In this document: positions 18,587 to 31,153 of the stretch, in pieces
Layout of the letters: every line of letters starts with the position of its first letter
Position numbering within the stretch: position 1 is the first letter of the stretch
NCBI GenBank assembly: GCA_041905405.1
Contig: JAYRLC010000004.1
Location: 62,001-126,000 of the forward strand
From: RAM1 sp041905405
Lineage (GTDB): Bacteria > Pseudomonadota > Gammaproteobacteria > Burkholderiales > Burkholderiaceae_C
DNA length: 64,000 bases
Direction of reading: 5' to 3'
Notes under the pieces: model-generated
Told to the model about the DNA's origin: nothing
The model's input: the letters and a program-made list of their open reading frames with translations, nothing else
Database searches by the model: none
Program-made: the position numbers and the translations under genes

Positions 18587-19135
18587 ATGACTGCAAGCTC
18601 CGTGGAAAGCGATATGCGCGCCTGGCTGGAGCGCGCCGTGATCGGCCTGAACCTCTGCCCCTTTGCCAAGGCCGTGCATGCCAAGGGGCAGGTCCATTTC
18701 TGCGTGAGCCCGGCGGCCTCGACCGAAAGCCTGTTGCACGATCTGCGCCGCGAGCTATCCGACCTGCAGGCCGCAGACCCGGCCGAGCGCGACACGACCT
18801 TGCTGGTCGCGCCAGGGCTGCTCCAGGACTTCCTGGACTTCAACGATTTCATGGGCGAAGCGCAGCAGTTGCTGGAGGCCATGGATCTGGCGGGCGAGAT
18901 CCAGATTGCGGACTTCCACCCGCACTACCAGTTCGCCGGAACGGCCGGCGACGACATCACCAACTTCACGAACCGGGCGCCCTATCCCACGCTGCATCTT
19001 CTGCGGGAGGAAAGCATCAGCCGCGCCGTGCTGGCTTTTCCCGAGGCGCAGACGATCTACGAGGCCAACATGGCCACGCTGGAACGCCTGGGTGTCGAAG
19101 GCTGGCAGGCGCTGGACGTGGGGGCACACCCATGA
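18587..19135 (+). CDS. DUF1415 family protein
   Basis: This 182-residue soluble protein has the family hallmarks MRAWLERAVIGLNLCPFAKAV near its N-terminus, DFNDFMGEAQQLLE in the middle, and QIADFHPHYQFAGT. ATG 18587 gives the usual DUF1415 start, 10 bases after the MFS stop; a frame opening at 18512 overlaps the transporter. The stop overlaps the methyltransferase start by four bases. The cysteine in LCPFAK is invariant in the members I know of, but no biochemical function is established. Confidence 0.88.
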   Translation: MTASSVESDMRAWLERAVIGLNLCPFAKAVHAKGQVHFCVSPAASTESLLHDLRRELSDLQAADPAERDTTLLVAPGLLQDFLDFNDFMGEAQQLLEAMDLAGEIQIADFHPHYQFAGTAGDDITNFTNRAPYPTLHLLREESISRAVLAFPEAQTIYEANMATLERLGVEGWQALDVGAHP

Positions 19136-19989
19136 AGCCGCGTACGCCCGCAGCAGAACCGGACGCATCATCCGCCCCGGAAATCCGTCCGGGCCAATCG
19201 GTGGAGCTGCTCAAGGAACTGCACATCCTCACGCGCGAAGGCAAGCTCAACCAGGACTCGCGGCGCAAGCTCAAACAGGTCTACCACCTGTACCAGTTCA
19301 TTGAAAAAATCCTGCAGGAACTCCCGCCGGACGCGCCGCTGACGCTGGCCGACCATGGCGCCGGCAAGTCGTACCTGGGCTTCATCGTCTACGACCTGTT
19401 CTTCAAGTCACGTGCAACGGGCCACATCCATGGCATCGAAGCGCGCGCCGATCTGGTGCGCAAATCGGCCGAGCTTGCACAACGGCTGGGCTTTGAGCGC
19501 ATGTCGTTTCTGAACCTGAGCGTGGCGGAATCCGTGGAGTCATCGCAAATGCCGCAGCAGATCGATGTGGTCACCGCGCTGCACGCCTGCGACACGGCAA
19601 CCGACGATGCCATCGCGTTTGGCCTGCAGAAGCGTGCGCGCTACATGGTGCTGGTGCCGTGCTGCCAGGCTGAAGTCGCCGCCTGCCTGCGCCAGAACAA
19701 GGCGCTCGCGCTGTCCCGTACGCCGCTGGCAGAGCTCTGGCGCCATCCGCTGCACACCCGTGAACTGGGCAGCCAGGTCACCAACGTGCTGCGCTGCCTG
19801 TACCTGGAGGCGCAGGGTTACCAGGTGACCGTGACAGAGCTGGTCGGCTGGGAGCACAGCCTCAAAAACGAACTCATCCTGGCCCGTTACACGGGCCAGA
19901 AAAAGCGGGCCGCAGCAGACCGTCTGCGCCAGCTGCTGACCGAGTTCGGCCTTGAATCCCTAATCGGGGTCAGATTCCAATTACCATAG
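19132..19989 (+). CDS. Class I SAM-dependent methyltransferase (Methyltransf_32-like) with a transposon-derived C-terminal tail
   Basis: The 285-residue protein has a SAM-binding motif (LADHGAGKSYLGFIVYDLF), an acidic second strand (IHGIEARADLV) and the diagnostic DVVTALHACDTATDDAI and LVPCCQAEV stretches of the Methyltransf_32/GSTCD-like family. The target is unknown. Oddly, the last ten codons (LIGVRFQLP and the stop) are encoded by the left inverted repeat of the RAYT element that follows. The native C-terminus has therefore been replaced at or after FGLES. The catalytic fold looks complete, so the enzyme may still work. It is the last gene of the aroK-aroB-dgt-MFS-DUF1415 run. Confidence 0.85.
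   Translation: MKPRTPAAEPDASSAPEIRPGQSVELLKELHILTREGKLNQDSRRKLKQVYHLYQFIEKILQELPPDAPLTLADHGAGKSYLGFIVYDLFFKSRATGHIHGIEARADLVRKSAELAQRLGFERMSFLNLSVAESVESSQMPQQIDVVTALHACDTATDDAIAFGLQKRARYMVLVPCCQAEVAACLRQNKALALSRTPLAELWRHPLHTRELGSQVTNVLRCLYLEAQGYQVTVTELVGWEHSLKNELILARYTGQKKRAAADRLRQLLTEFGLESLIGVRFQLP
19961..19983 (+). repeat. Left RAYT terminal repeat
   Basis: This segment contains TAATCGGGGTCAGATTCC, the left partner of the inverted repeats at 20727-20742 and 20763-20787. It also encodes the final residues and stop codon of the upstream methyltransferase gene. Confidence 0.7.
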
Positions 19990-20011
19990 AGCGCATACTT
20001 CACTGCGCTCC

Positions 20012-20728
20012 ATGGCCCGTCTTCCCCGACTGACTGTTCCCGGCTACCCCCATCACCTCATCCAGCGTGGCAACAACCGCCAGGCCATTGTGGCGACAGG
20101 GGCGGACTACGGCATGCTGCTTGCGCTGCTGGCGGACAATGCAGCGCGCTTTGGCGTCGCGCTTCATGCCTATGTGGTCATGACCAACCACTTTCACCTG
20201 CTGGCGACGCCGGACTCTGCCGAATCCATCCCCGCGATGATGCAGGCGGTGGGTCGCCGCTACGTTCGCCACTTCAACGACACCCAGGGGCGCAGCGGCA
20301 CATTGTGGGAGGGACGCTACCGCTCTACCGTGATCCAGGCGGACCGGCACCTGTTGGCCTGCATGGCCTACATTGACCTGAACCCCGTGCGGGCCGGGAT
20401 GGTGGTGGAGCCGGCCAGCTACCCCTGGTCCAGCCACGGCCACTACATCGGCGTGCGCACAGACCGGCTCATCACGCCGCACCCGCTTTACTGGACGCTG
20501 GGCAATACCCCGTTCGCACGCGAGGCTGCCTATGCGGACCTGGTGAGGGCTGGCATTCCCGATGCCGAGAGGGATGCCCTGACCCGGTCGGCACTGGGTG
20601 GATGGGCGTTGGGCGAGGGCGACTTTGTGTCCGATCTGCAAAAGCGCACCGAACGGCGGCTTTCCCCGGGCAAGGCGGGGCGACCGGTCCAACCGGCGCC
20701 ATCCGAAAACGCATCCGGGCACGAATAA
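20012..20728 (+). CDS. REP-associated tyrosine transposase (Y1_Tnp/IS200-like family)
   Basis: The 238-residue protein begins MARLPRLTVPGYPHHLIQRGNNRQ, the standard RAYT N-terminus. It has the histidine-hydrophobic-histidine nuclease motif MTNHFHLL (His60 and His62), followed by the GTLWEGRYRS stretch and the YIDLNPVRAGMV segment. A tyrosine in the RRYVRHFN helix is the probable nucleophile. Such single-copy domesticated transposases act on REP stem-loops rather than moving like normal insertion sequences. The stop codon lies inside the right-hand repeat. All expected motifs are present, so the gene looks intact. Confidence 0.92.
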   Translation: MARLPRLTVPGYPHHLIQRGNNRQAIVATGADYGMLLALLADNAARFGVALHAYVVMTNHFHLLATPDSAESIPAMMQAVGRRYVRHFNDTQGRSGTLWEGRYRSTVIQADRHLLACMAYIDLNPVRAGMVVEPASYPWSSHGHYIGVRTDRLITPHPLYWTLGNTPFAREAAYADLVRAGIPDAERDALTRSALGGWALGEGDFVSDLQKRTERRLSPGKAGRPVQPAPSENASGHE

Positions 20729-20787
20729 TCTGTCCCCGATTAAATGCAGAGTAGTTTATTGGAGGATTAATCGGGATCTGACCCCTA
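20727..20787 (+). repeat. Right RAYT repeat with REP-like stem-loop
   Basis: AATCTGTCCCCGATTA (20727-20742) is followed by TTAATCGGG (20767-20775) and GATCTGACCCC. CCCGATTAA (20735-20743) and TTAATCGGG (20767-20775) are exact complements and can form a 9-bp stem with a 23-base loop. This is the kind of palindromic unit that RAYT proteins recognise. Confidence 0.65.
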
Positions 20788-20796
20788 TTTTTCTGC

Positions 20797-20825
20797 TTGG
20801 CATTGTTGTTGCAGTGCACTATGCT
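20797..20825 (+). promoter_or_regulatory. Predicted sigma-70 promoter of gltBD
   Basis: TTGGCA (20797-20802) and TATGCT (20820-20825) are separated by exactly 17 bases, with the gltB ATG 35 bases downstream. It starts about ten bases after the RAYT right repeat, so the element has replaced everything upstream of the core promoter. This placement also argues against the earlier in-frame start at 20797, which would lie in the -35 box. Confidence 0.55.
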
Positions 20826-20859
20826 TCGATCCCCCTGCGACATTTACGAGGAGCACGCC

Positions 20860-25590
<4,731 letters not shown>

Positions 25591-25640
25591 GGCGCTGACC
25601 ACGCAACGCCCCCACGACACAGACAAGACTGGACAAGACC

Positions 25641-27107
25641 ATGGGTAAAGTCACCGGCTTCATGGAATACGAGCGCATCGAAGAGGGCTACAAGCCCGTA
25701 CCCGAGCGCCTGAAGCACTACAAGGAATTCGTCATCGGCCTGGACGATGCGCAGGCCAAGGTGCAGGGCGCGCGCTGCATGGACTGCGGCACGCCGTTCT
25801 GCAACAACGGCTGCCCGGTCAACAACATCATCCCGGACTTCAACGACCTGGTGTTCCGCAACGACTGGCACAACGCCATCCGCGTGCTGCACAGCACCAA
25901 CAACTTCCCCGAGTTCACCGGCCGCATCTGCCCCGCCCCGTGCGAGGCGGCCTGCACGCTGAACGTGAATGACGACGCCGTGGGCATCAAGTCCATCGAG
26001 CACGCCATCATCGACCGCGCCTGGGCCGAGGGCTGGGTCAAGCCGCAGCCGGCCAAACACAAGACCGGCAAGAAAGTGGCGGTGGTCGGCTCCGGCCCCG
26101 CCGGCATGGCTGCCGCGCAGCAACTGGCCCGTGTGGGCCACGACGTGACGCTGTTCGAAAAGAACGACCGCATCGGCGGTCTGCTGCGCTACGGTATTCC
26201 CGACTTCAAGATGGAGAAGTCGCACATCGACAAGCGCGCCGAGCAGATGAAGGCCGAAGGCGTGACCATCCGCACCGGCGTCATGGTGGGCAGCCTGCCC
26301 AAGGATTCCAAGGTCACCAACTGGGCCAAGGAAACCGTCAGCCCCGAGCAACTGCAAAAAGACTTTGACGCGGTGCTGCTGACCGGTGGCGCCGAGCAGT
26401 CGCGTGACCTGCCTGTTCCGGGCCGCGACCTGGACGGCATCCACTTCGCGATGGAATTCCTGCCCCAGCAGAACAAGGTCAACGCGGGCGACAAGCTCAA
26501 GGGCCAGTTGCGTGCCGACGGCAAGCACGTCATCGTGATCGGCGGCGGTGACACCGGCAGTGACTGCGTGGGCACCAGCAACCGCCATGGCGCGGTGAGC
26601 GTGACCCAGTTCGAAGTCATGCCCCGTCCGCCCGAGCAGGAAAACGGCCCGCTGACCTGGCCCTACTGGCCGTACAAGCTGCGCACCAGCTCCAGCCACG
26701 AAGAGGGCTGCGAGCGCGAATTTGCCATTGCCACCAAGGAATTCATCGGTGAAAAAGGCAAGGTCACGGGCCTGAAGACCGTGCAGGTCGAATTCAAGGA
26801 CGGCAAGTTCAGCGAAGTCGCCGGCACCGAAAAGGAATACAAGGCCGACCTGGTGCTGCTGGCGATGGGCTTCGTGAGCCCGGTGGCCAGCGTGCTGGAG
26901 CAGTTTGGCGTGGACAAGGATGCGCGTGGCAACGCCAAGGCCACCACCGACTTCACCGGCGGCTACGCCACCAACGTGGCCAAGGTGTTTGCCGCCGGCG
27001 ACATCCGCCGCGGCCAGTCGCTGGTGGTCTGGGCCATCCGCGAAGGCCGCCAGGCCGCCCGCGCCGTGGACGAATTCCTGATGGGTTTCAGCGACCTGCC
27101 GCGCTGA
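25641..27107 (+). CDS. gltD: Glutamate synthase (NADPH) small subunit
   Basis: GltD feeds electrons from NADPH through FAD and Fe-S clusters to GltB. The 488-residue protein has N-terminal cluster cysteines (CMDCGTPFCNNGCPV, Cys46-Cys58, and ICPAPCEAAC). The FAD dinucleotide fold is VVGSGPAGMAAAQQL, the NADPH fold is VIGGGDTGSDCVGTSNRHG, and a second FAD-contact segment is VFAAGDIRRGQSLVVWAIREGR near the end. It is co-directional with gltB and followed by a strong terminator. Confidence 0.97.
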   Translation: MGKVTGFMEYERIEEGYKPVPERLKHYKEFVIGLDDAQAKVQGARCMDCGTPFCNNGCPVNNIIPDFNDLVFRNDWHNAIRVLHSTNNFPEFTGRICPAPCEAACTLNVNDDAVGIKSIEHAIIDRAWAEGWVKPQPAKHKTGKKVAVVGSGPAGMAAAQQLARVGHDVTLFEKNDRIGGLLRYGIPDFKMEKSHIDKRAEQMKAEGVTIRTGVMVGSLPKDSKVTNWAKETVSPEQLQKDFDAVLLTGGAEQSRDLPVPGRDLDGIHFAMEFLPQQNKVNAGDKLKGQLRADGKHVIVIGGGDTGSDCVGTSNRHGAVSVTQFEVMPRPPEQENGPLTWPYWPYKLRTSSSHEEGCEREFAIATKEFIGEKGKVTGLKTVQVEFKDGKFSEVAGTEKEYKADLVLLAMGFVSPVASVLEQFGVDKDARGNAKATTDFTGGYATNVAKVFAAGDIRRGQSLVVWAIREGRQAARAVDEFLMGFSDLPR

Positions 27108-27181
27108 GCGTGCCCTGAAGCCCCGTAAGCCGTAGGTAATACCGGGCTAATTCAGGAAAGGGTTCATCCCTTATCATCCCC

Positions 27182-27205
27182 AAGCCGGACGCGTCCGGCT
27201 TTTTT
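27182..27205 (+). terminator. Rho-independent terminator of gltBD
   Basis: A perfect inverted repeat, AAGCCGGA and TCCGGCTT around CGCG, runs straight into six T residues (27200-27205). It ends only 6 bases before the mlaF start codon. Confidence 0.85.
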
Positions 27206-27211
27206 CATTTC

Positions 27212-28039
27212 ATGGACGCCCCCCAGAACACCTCCCTCGCTGCACCGTTGGTTGAGCTGCGCGACCTGAGCTTCGGCTATGGTAAGCGGCTCATCCTGGA
27301 TCGCCTGTCGCTGACCGTGCCGCGTGGCAAGGTCACGGCGCTCATGGGTGCGTCGGGTGGCGGCAAGACCACGGTGCTGCGCCTGATCGGCGGGCAGGTA
27401 CGGGCCAATTCGGGCCAGACCCTGTTCGACGGCCAGGACGTTGGCGCCATGAACGCGCAAGCGCTGTACGCCGCACGCCGGCGCATGGGCATGCTGTTCC
27501 AGTTCGGCGCGCTGTTCACCGACCTGAGCGTGTTCGACAACGTGGCCTTTCCGCTCCGCGAGCACACGGCGCTGCCCGAGGACCTGGTGCGCGACATCGT
27601 GCTCATGAAGCTCAACGCCGTGGGCCTGCGCGGCGCGCGCGACCTCATGCCCAGCGAAATCTCGGGCGGCATGGCCCGCCGCGTCGCGCTGGCGCGGGCC
27701 ATTGCGCTGGACCCCGAACTCATCATGTACGACGAGCCCTTTGCGGGGCTGGATCCCATCTCGCTGGGCACGGCGGCGCAACTCATCCGCCGGCTCAACG
27801 ACACGCTGGGCATCACCAGCATCGTCGTGTCGCATGACCTTGAAGAGACTTTCCACATCGCCGACCAGGTGATCATCCTGGCCAACGGTGGCGTCGCCGC
27901 ACGCGGCACGCCCGATGAAGTGCGGCATTCTGAAGATCCCCTTGTGCAGCAGTTCATCCACGCGCGCGGGGATGGCCCGGTCAAATTCCACTACCCCGGA
28001 CCCACCGTGGACCAGGATTTCAGCGGGGGGATCGCATGA
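27212..28039 (+). CDS. mlaF: Phospholipid ABC transporter ATP-binding protein MlaF
   Basis: This is the ATPase of the MlaFEDB complex, which moves phospholipids between the inner and outer membranes to keep outer-membrane lipid asymmetry. The 275-residue protein has Walker A GASGGGKTT, Q-loop FQFGALF, signature EISGGMARR, Walker B LIMYDEPFAGLDP and the H-loop VSHDLEE. The ATG lies 6 bases after the terminator T-run, so there is almost no leader and no Shine-Dalgarno sequence. A TTG at 27247 is a fallback start. It overlaps mlaE by four bases. Confidence 0.95.
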   Translation: MDAPQNTSLAAPLVELRDLSFGYGKRLILDRLSLTVPRGKVTALMGASGGGKTTVLRLIGGQVRANSGQTLFDGQDVGAMNAQALYAARRRMGMLFQFGALFTDLSVFDNVAFPLREHTALPEDLVRDIVLMKLNAVGLRGARDLMPSEISGGMARRVALARAIALDPELIMYDEPFAGLDPISLGTAAQLIRRLNDTLGITSIVVSHDLEETFHIADQVIILANGGVAARGTPDEVRHSEDPLVQQFIHARGDGPVKFHYPGPTVDQDFSGGIA

Positions 28040-28818
28040 GCTGGTGGAACCCCGCCGACGTTGGCCATGCCGTGCGCGTCAAGCTGGCGGACATAGGCCA
28101 AGCCACACGGCTGTTCATCCAGTTCGTGAAGCTGGCGGGGCCGGCCCTGCGCCGTTTCGGCCTGGTGCGTGACCAGATCCACTTCCTGGGCAACTACTCG
28201 CTGGCCATCATTTCGGTGTCGGGGCTGTTCGTCGGGTTCGTGCTGGGCCTGCAGGGTTACTACACGTTGCAGCGTTATGGCTCGTCCGAGGCGCTGGGCC
28301 TGCTGGTGGCGCTGAGCCTGGTGCGTGAGCTCGGTCCGGTCGTGACGGCCCTGCTGTTTGCGGGCCGCGCCGGAACGTCGCTGACGGCGGAGATCGGCCT
28401 CATGAAGGCGGGGGAGCAGTTGAGCGCCATGGAGATGATGGCAGTGGACCCGGTGCGCCGCATCCTTGCGCCGCGCTTCTGGGGTGGCGTCATTGCCATG
28501 CCGCTGCTGGCCGCGGTATTCAGCGCTGTCGGCGTCATCGGCGGCTGGGTGGTGGGTGTGGTGCTGATTGGTGTCGATCCCGGCGCGTTCTGGAGCCAGA
28601 TGCAAGGGGGCGTGGATGTCTGGAAAGACGTCGGCAACGGCGTCATCAAGAGCTTTGTGTTTGGCGTCACCGTGACCTTCGTCGCCGTGCTGCAGGGCTA
28701 CATGGCACAGGCCACGCCTGAAGGCGTTTCGCGCGCCACGACGCGGACTGTGGTGGCCGCTTCCCTGGCCGTGCTGGGGCTCGATTTCCTGCTGACCACA
28801 TTGATGTTCAGCATTTAG
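28036..28818 (+). CDS. mlaE: Phospholipid ABC transporter permease MlaE
   Basis: MlaE is the membrane core of the Mla phospholipid transporter. The 260-residue protein has an amphipathic N-terminal helix and about five transmembrane helices. It carries the family signatures SLVRELGPVVTALLFAGRAGTS and EIGLMKAGEQLSAMEMMAVDP, which contact the ATPase. The start overlaps mlaF (ATGA), and mlaD follows after 11 bases with a GAGG ribosome-binding site. Confidence 0.96.
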   Translation: MSWWNPADVGHAVRVKLADIGQATRLFIQFVKLAGPALRRFGLVRDQIHFLGNYSLAIISVSGLFVGFVLGLQGYYTLQRYGSSEALGLLVALSLVRELGPVVTALLFAGRAGTSLTAEIGLMKAGEQLSAMEMMAVDPVRRILAPRFWGGVIAMPLLAAVFSAVGVIGGWVVGVVLIGVDPGAFWSQMQGGVDVWKDVGNGVIKSFVFGVTVTFVAVLQGYMAQATPEGVSRATTRTVVAASLAVLGLDFLLTTLMFSI

Positions 28819-28829
28819 AGGTAAATCAA

Positions 28830-29318
28830 ATGGAAAAATCCAAGAACGATGTCTGGGTGGGCCTGTTCGTGCTGATCGGTGCGGCGGCCATCCTGTTCCT
28901 GGCACTGCAATCGGCCAACCTGTTGAGCCTGAGCTTCCAGTCCACCTACAGGGTCACGGCCCAGTTCGACAACATTGGCGGCCTGAAGCGCCAGGCGGCG
29001 GTCAAGAGCGCGGGCGTCGTGGTCGGCCGCGTGGAATCCATTACGTTTGATGACAAATCCTTCCGTGCCCGCGTGACGCTGGCGCTGGAAAGCCGCTATG
29101 TTTTCCCGAAGGACAGTTCGCTCAAGATCCTGACAAGCGGACTGCTCGGGGAGCAGTACATTGGCGTAGAAGCCGGCGCCGACGAGAAGAACCTCGCCGC
29201 CGGTGACACCATCGCATCCACGCAGTCGGCGGTGGTGCTCGAAAACCTGATCGGCCAGTTCCTGTACAACAAGGCGGCCGACGGGGGGACTGCGCAAGGG
29301 AATCCTGCAAAAAAATGA
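28830..29318 (+). CDS. mlaD: Outer-membrane lipid asymmetry protein MlaD (MCE domain)
   Basis: MlaD forms the periplasmic hexameric ring on MlaE that hands phospholipids to or from MlaC. The 162-residue protein has one N-terminal membrane helix (about residues 8-28) and a single MCE domain (YRVTAQFDNIGGLKRQAAVKSAGVVVGRV). It also carries the pore-loop motif SGLLGEQYIGVEAG. The tail is short and Gly-rich, and its stop overlaps the mlaA start by four bases. Confidence 0.95.
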   Translation: MEKSKNDVWVGLFVLIGAAAILFLALQSANLLSLSFQSTYRVTAQFDNIGGLKRQAAVKSAGVVVGRVESITFDDKSFRARVTLALESRYVFPKDSSLKILTSGLLGEQYIGVEAGADEKNLAAGDTIASTQSAVVLENLIGQFLYNKAADGGTAQGNPAKK

Positions 29319-30064
29319 CAACGACAAACTCTCACACCCGCTCGCGTGGCGGGTTGCTGGCTGTACTGGCGGCCGCGCTGCTGATCACGGGGTGTGCCAG
29401 CCCCCGTTCGGACATCACGTCCAGGGACCCGTTCGAACGCTGGAACCGCGGCGTCAACGAGTTCAATGAAAACATCGACTCGCTGGTGCTCAAGCCGGTG
29501 GCCATCGGCTACAAGGAAGTCGTGCCGCCCATGGCCCGCACGGGCGTCAGCAATTTCTTTGGCAACCTGGGCGATCTCTGGTCTTTCGTCAACAGCGCTT
29601 TGCAGTTCAAGTGGCAGAACGCCGCCGAAAACTTCATGCGCGTGAACGTCAACACCTTCTTCGGCCTGGGTGGCGTGCTGGACGTCGCGAGCGAACTCAA
29701 CATCGACCGCCACCGCGAGGATTTCGGTCAGACCCTGGGTCGCTGGGGTGTGCCCGCTGGCCCCTACGTGGTGCTGCCGTTCCTGGGCCCGTCGACCGTT
29801 CGTGACACGTTGGCGTTGCCGGTGGACCGCCGCGGCGACCCCGTGCAGGACATCACGCCGCAGGCATCGCGCAATGCCACCTATGTTCTGCGTGCGGTGG
29901 ACATCCGCGCCAATCTGTTGCGGGCCGGTGCGGTGCTGGACGAAGCGGCGCTGGACAAATACAGCTTCCAGCGCGACGCCTATCTGCAACGCCGTAGAGC
30001 GGAAATCTTTGATGGCAATGTGCCTGAACCAGGTGAAAAACCGGAAAAATCGGACAAAAAGTAA
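29315..30064 (+). CDS. mlaA: Outer-membrane lipoprotein MlaA (VacJ)
   Basis: MlaA removes misplaced phospholipids from the outer leaflet and passes them to MlaC. The 249-residue protein has a lipoprotein signal ending LLITGCAS, then the conserved DPFERWNRGVNEFNENID. PMARTGVSNFFGNL and the pore region RWGVPAGPYVVLPFLGPSTVRDT follow. In E. coli this gene lies far from mlaFEDCB; here it is inside the operon, as is usual in betaproteobacteria. A 110-base gap with a small GC hairpin (GCGGGC/GCCCGC near 30148-30161) separates it from mlaC. Confidence 0.95.
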   Translation: MTTTNSHTRSRGGLLAVLAAALLITGCASPRSDITSRDPFERWNRGVNEFNENIDSLVLKPVAIGYKEVVPPMARTGVSNFFGNLGDLWSFVNSALQFKWQNAAENFMRVNVNTFFGLGGVLDVASELNIDRHREDFGQTLGRWGVPAGPYVVLPFLGPSTVRDTLALPVDRRGDPVQDITPQASRNATYVLRAVDIRANLLRAGAVLDEAALDKYSFQRDAYLQRRRAEIFDGNVPEPGEKPEKSDKK

Positions 30065-30174
30065 GGTGTTGCAGGCTGTTGCATGGATTCTTCGCCGCGC
30101 TACACAGGCACTGGAACCTGCGCGGTATCGTGCAGTCACAGCATCAGCGGGCAAGCCCGCTTGAAAGGTAATCA

Positions 30175-30816
30175 ATGAACAGACGTTCCCTTGGCCAGTT
30201 GCTGGCCACCCTGGCCGTTGCTGCCATGGCCCTGGCCGCCGTCGGCCCTGCGCGCGCGGCCGACGAAGCCCCCGACGTGATGATCAAGCGCCTGTCCGAA
30301 GACGTCCTCGGCGCGATCAAGGCTGACAAGACCCTGCAGTCGGGCGACATCAGCAAGGTCATCGCGCTGGTTGACGCCAGGATCATGCCCAACGTGAACT
30401 TCCAGCGCATGACGGCGTCCGCCGTGGGTCCGGCCTGGCGCCAGGCCACGCCGGAGCAGAAGCAGAAGCTGCAGGACGAATTCAAGACGCTGCTGGTGCG
30501 CACCTATTCGGGTGCGCTGGCCCAGGTCAACGACCAGTCCATCTCCGTCAAGCCGCTGCGTGCCGACGCCGCCGACACCGAAGTCATCGTGCGCACCGAA
30601 GTGCGCGGCCGCGGCGACCCGATCCAGCTGGACTACCGGCTTGAAAAGACGCCCGGCCAGGGCTCCGGCTGGAAGATCTACAACCTGAACGTCCTGGGCG
30701 TGTGGCTGGTGGAAACCTACCGCAGCCAGTTCGCCCAGGAGATCAGCGCCAAGGGCGTGGACGGCCTGATCGCCACGCTGGCCACGCGCAACCGCGCCAA
30801 CAGCGGCAAGAGCTGA
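30175..30816 (+). CDS. mlaC: Periplasmic phospholipid-binding protein MlaC
   Basis: MlaC is the soluble shuttle that carries phospholipids between MlaA and MlaD. The 213-residue precursor has a Sec signal peptide (LATLAVAAMALAAVGPARA). The Tol_Ttg2 fold follows, with the markers RIMPNVNFQRMTASAVGPAWRQATPEQKQKL and GSGWKIYNLNVLGVWLVETYRSQFAQEI. A GAAAGG ribosome-binding site lies about 7 bases upstream of the ATG. mlaB follows after three bases. Confidence 0.95.
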   Translation: MNRRSLGQLLATLAVAAMALAAVGPARAADEAPDVMIKRLSEDVLGAIKADKTLQSGDISKVIALVDARIMPNVNFQRMTASAVGPAWRQATPEQKQKLQDEFKTLLVRTYSGALAQVNDQSISVKPLRADAADTEVIVRTEVRGRGDPIQLDYRLEKTPGQGSGWKIYNLNVLGVWLVETYRSQFAQEISAKGVDGLIATLATRNRANSGKS

Positions 30817-30819
30817 TCC

Positions 30820-31092
30820 ATGGTGGTGCTGCCCGCCGAGCTGACCCACGCGCAGGCGCCGGCCTGCGCCCGCATGCTGGCGCAGGCCGTGCGGGCGGAA
30901 GCCGGCACGGCCGTCGTTGCCGACGCATCGCCGCTGCAGAACTTCGACTCGTCGGCGCTGGCCGTGCTGCTGGAATGCCGGCGCGAAGCGCTGCTCGCGC
31001 GCAAGGGCTTTTCCGTCAAGGCATTGCCTGCGCGACTGCGTGAGCTGGCCGGCCTGTACGGCGTGGCCGAACTGCTGCCCGCCGCAGCCTGA
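30820..31092 (+). CDS. mlaB: STAS-domain protein MlaB
   Basis: MlaB is a small cytoplasmic protein that binds MlaF and is needed for assembly and activity of the transporter. The 90-residue product is a single STAS domain with the signature DASPLQNFDSSALAVLLECRREA, where the DSS site corresponds to the conserved serine/threonine. It is the last gene of mlaFEDACB. 61 bases separate it from the ABC exporter genes. Confidence 0.9.
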   Translation: MVVLPAELTHAQAPACARMLAQAVRAEAGTAVVADASPLQNFDSSALAVLLECRREALLARKGFSVKALPARLRELAGLYGVAELLPAAA

Positions 31093-31153
31093 TCCCGGCC
31101 GCCGGCCGTCCGCCAGCGCGGACGATGCGGACGCTCTAAAATCGCGGGCTCCC

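Larger units (their letters stand above)
19961..20787 (+). mobile_element. REP-associated tyrosine transposase element (RAYT) with flanking inverted repeats
   Basis: The element holds one transposase gene flanked by related sequences in opposite orientation. At the left, 19961-19976 reads TAATCGGGGTCAGATT. At the right, 20727-20742 reads AATCTGTCCCCGATTA, whose complement matches in 15 of 16 positions. Farther right, 20773-20785 reads GGGATCTGACCCC, the complement of which matches the left GGGGTCAGATTCC in 12 of 13. The outer boundaries are an estimate because no direct target repeat is obvious. The element lies between the methyltransferase gene and the gltB promoter. Confidence 0.75.

Noticed and set aside
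20797..20859. Upstream start for gltB, adding 21 residues
   Set aside because: It falls in the predicted -35 box, lacks a ribosome-binding site, and the family starts near the ATG at 20860.
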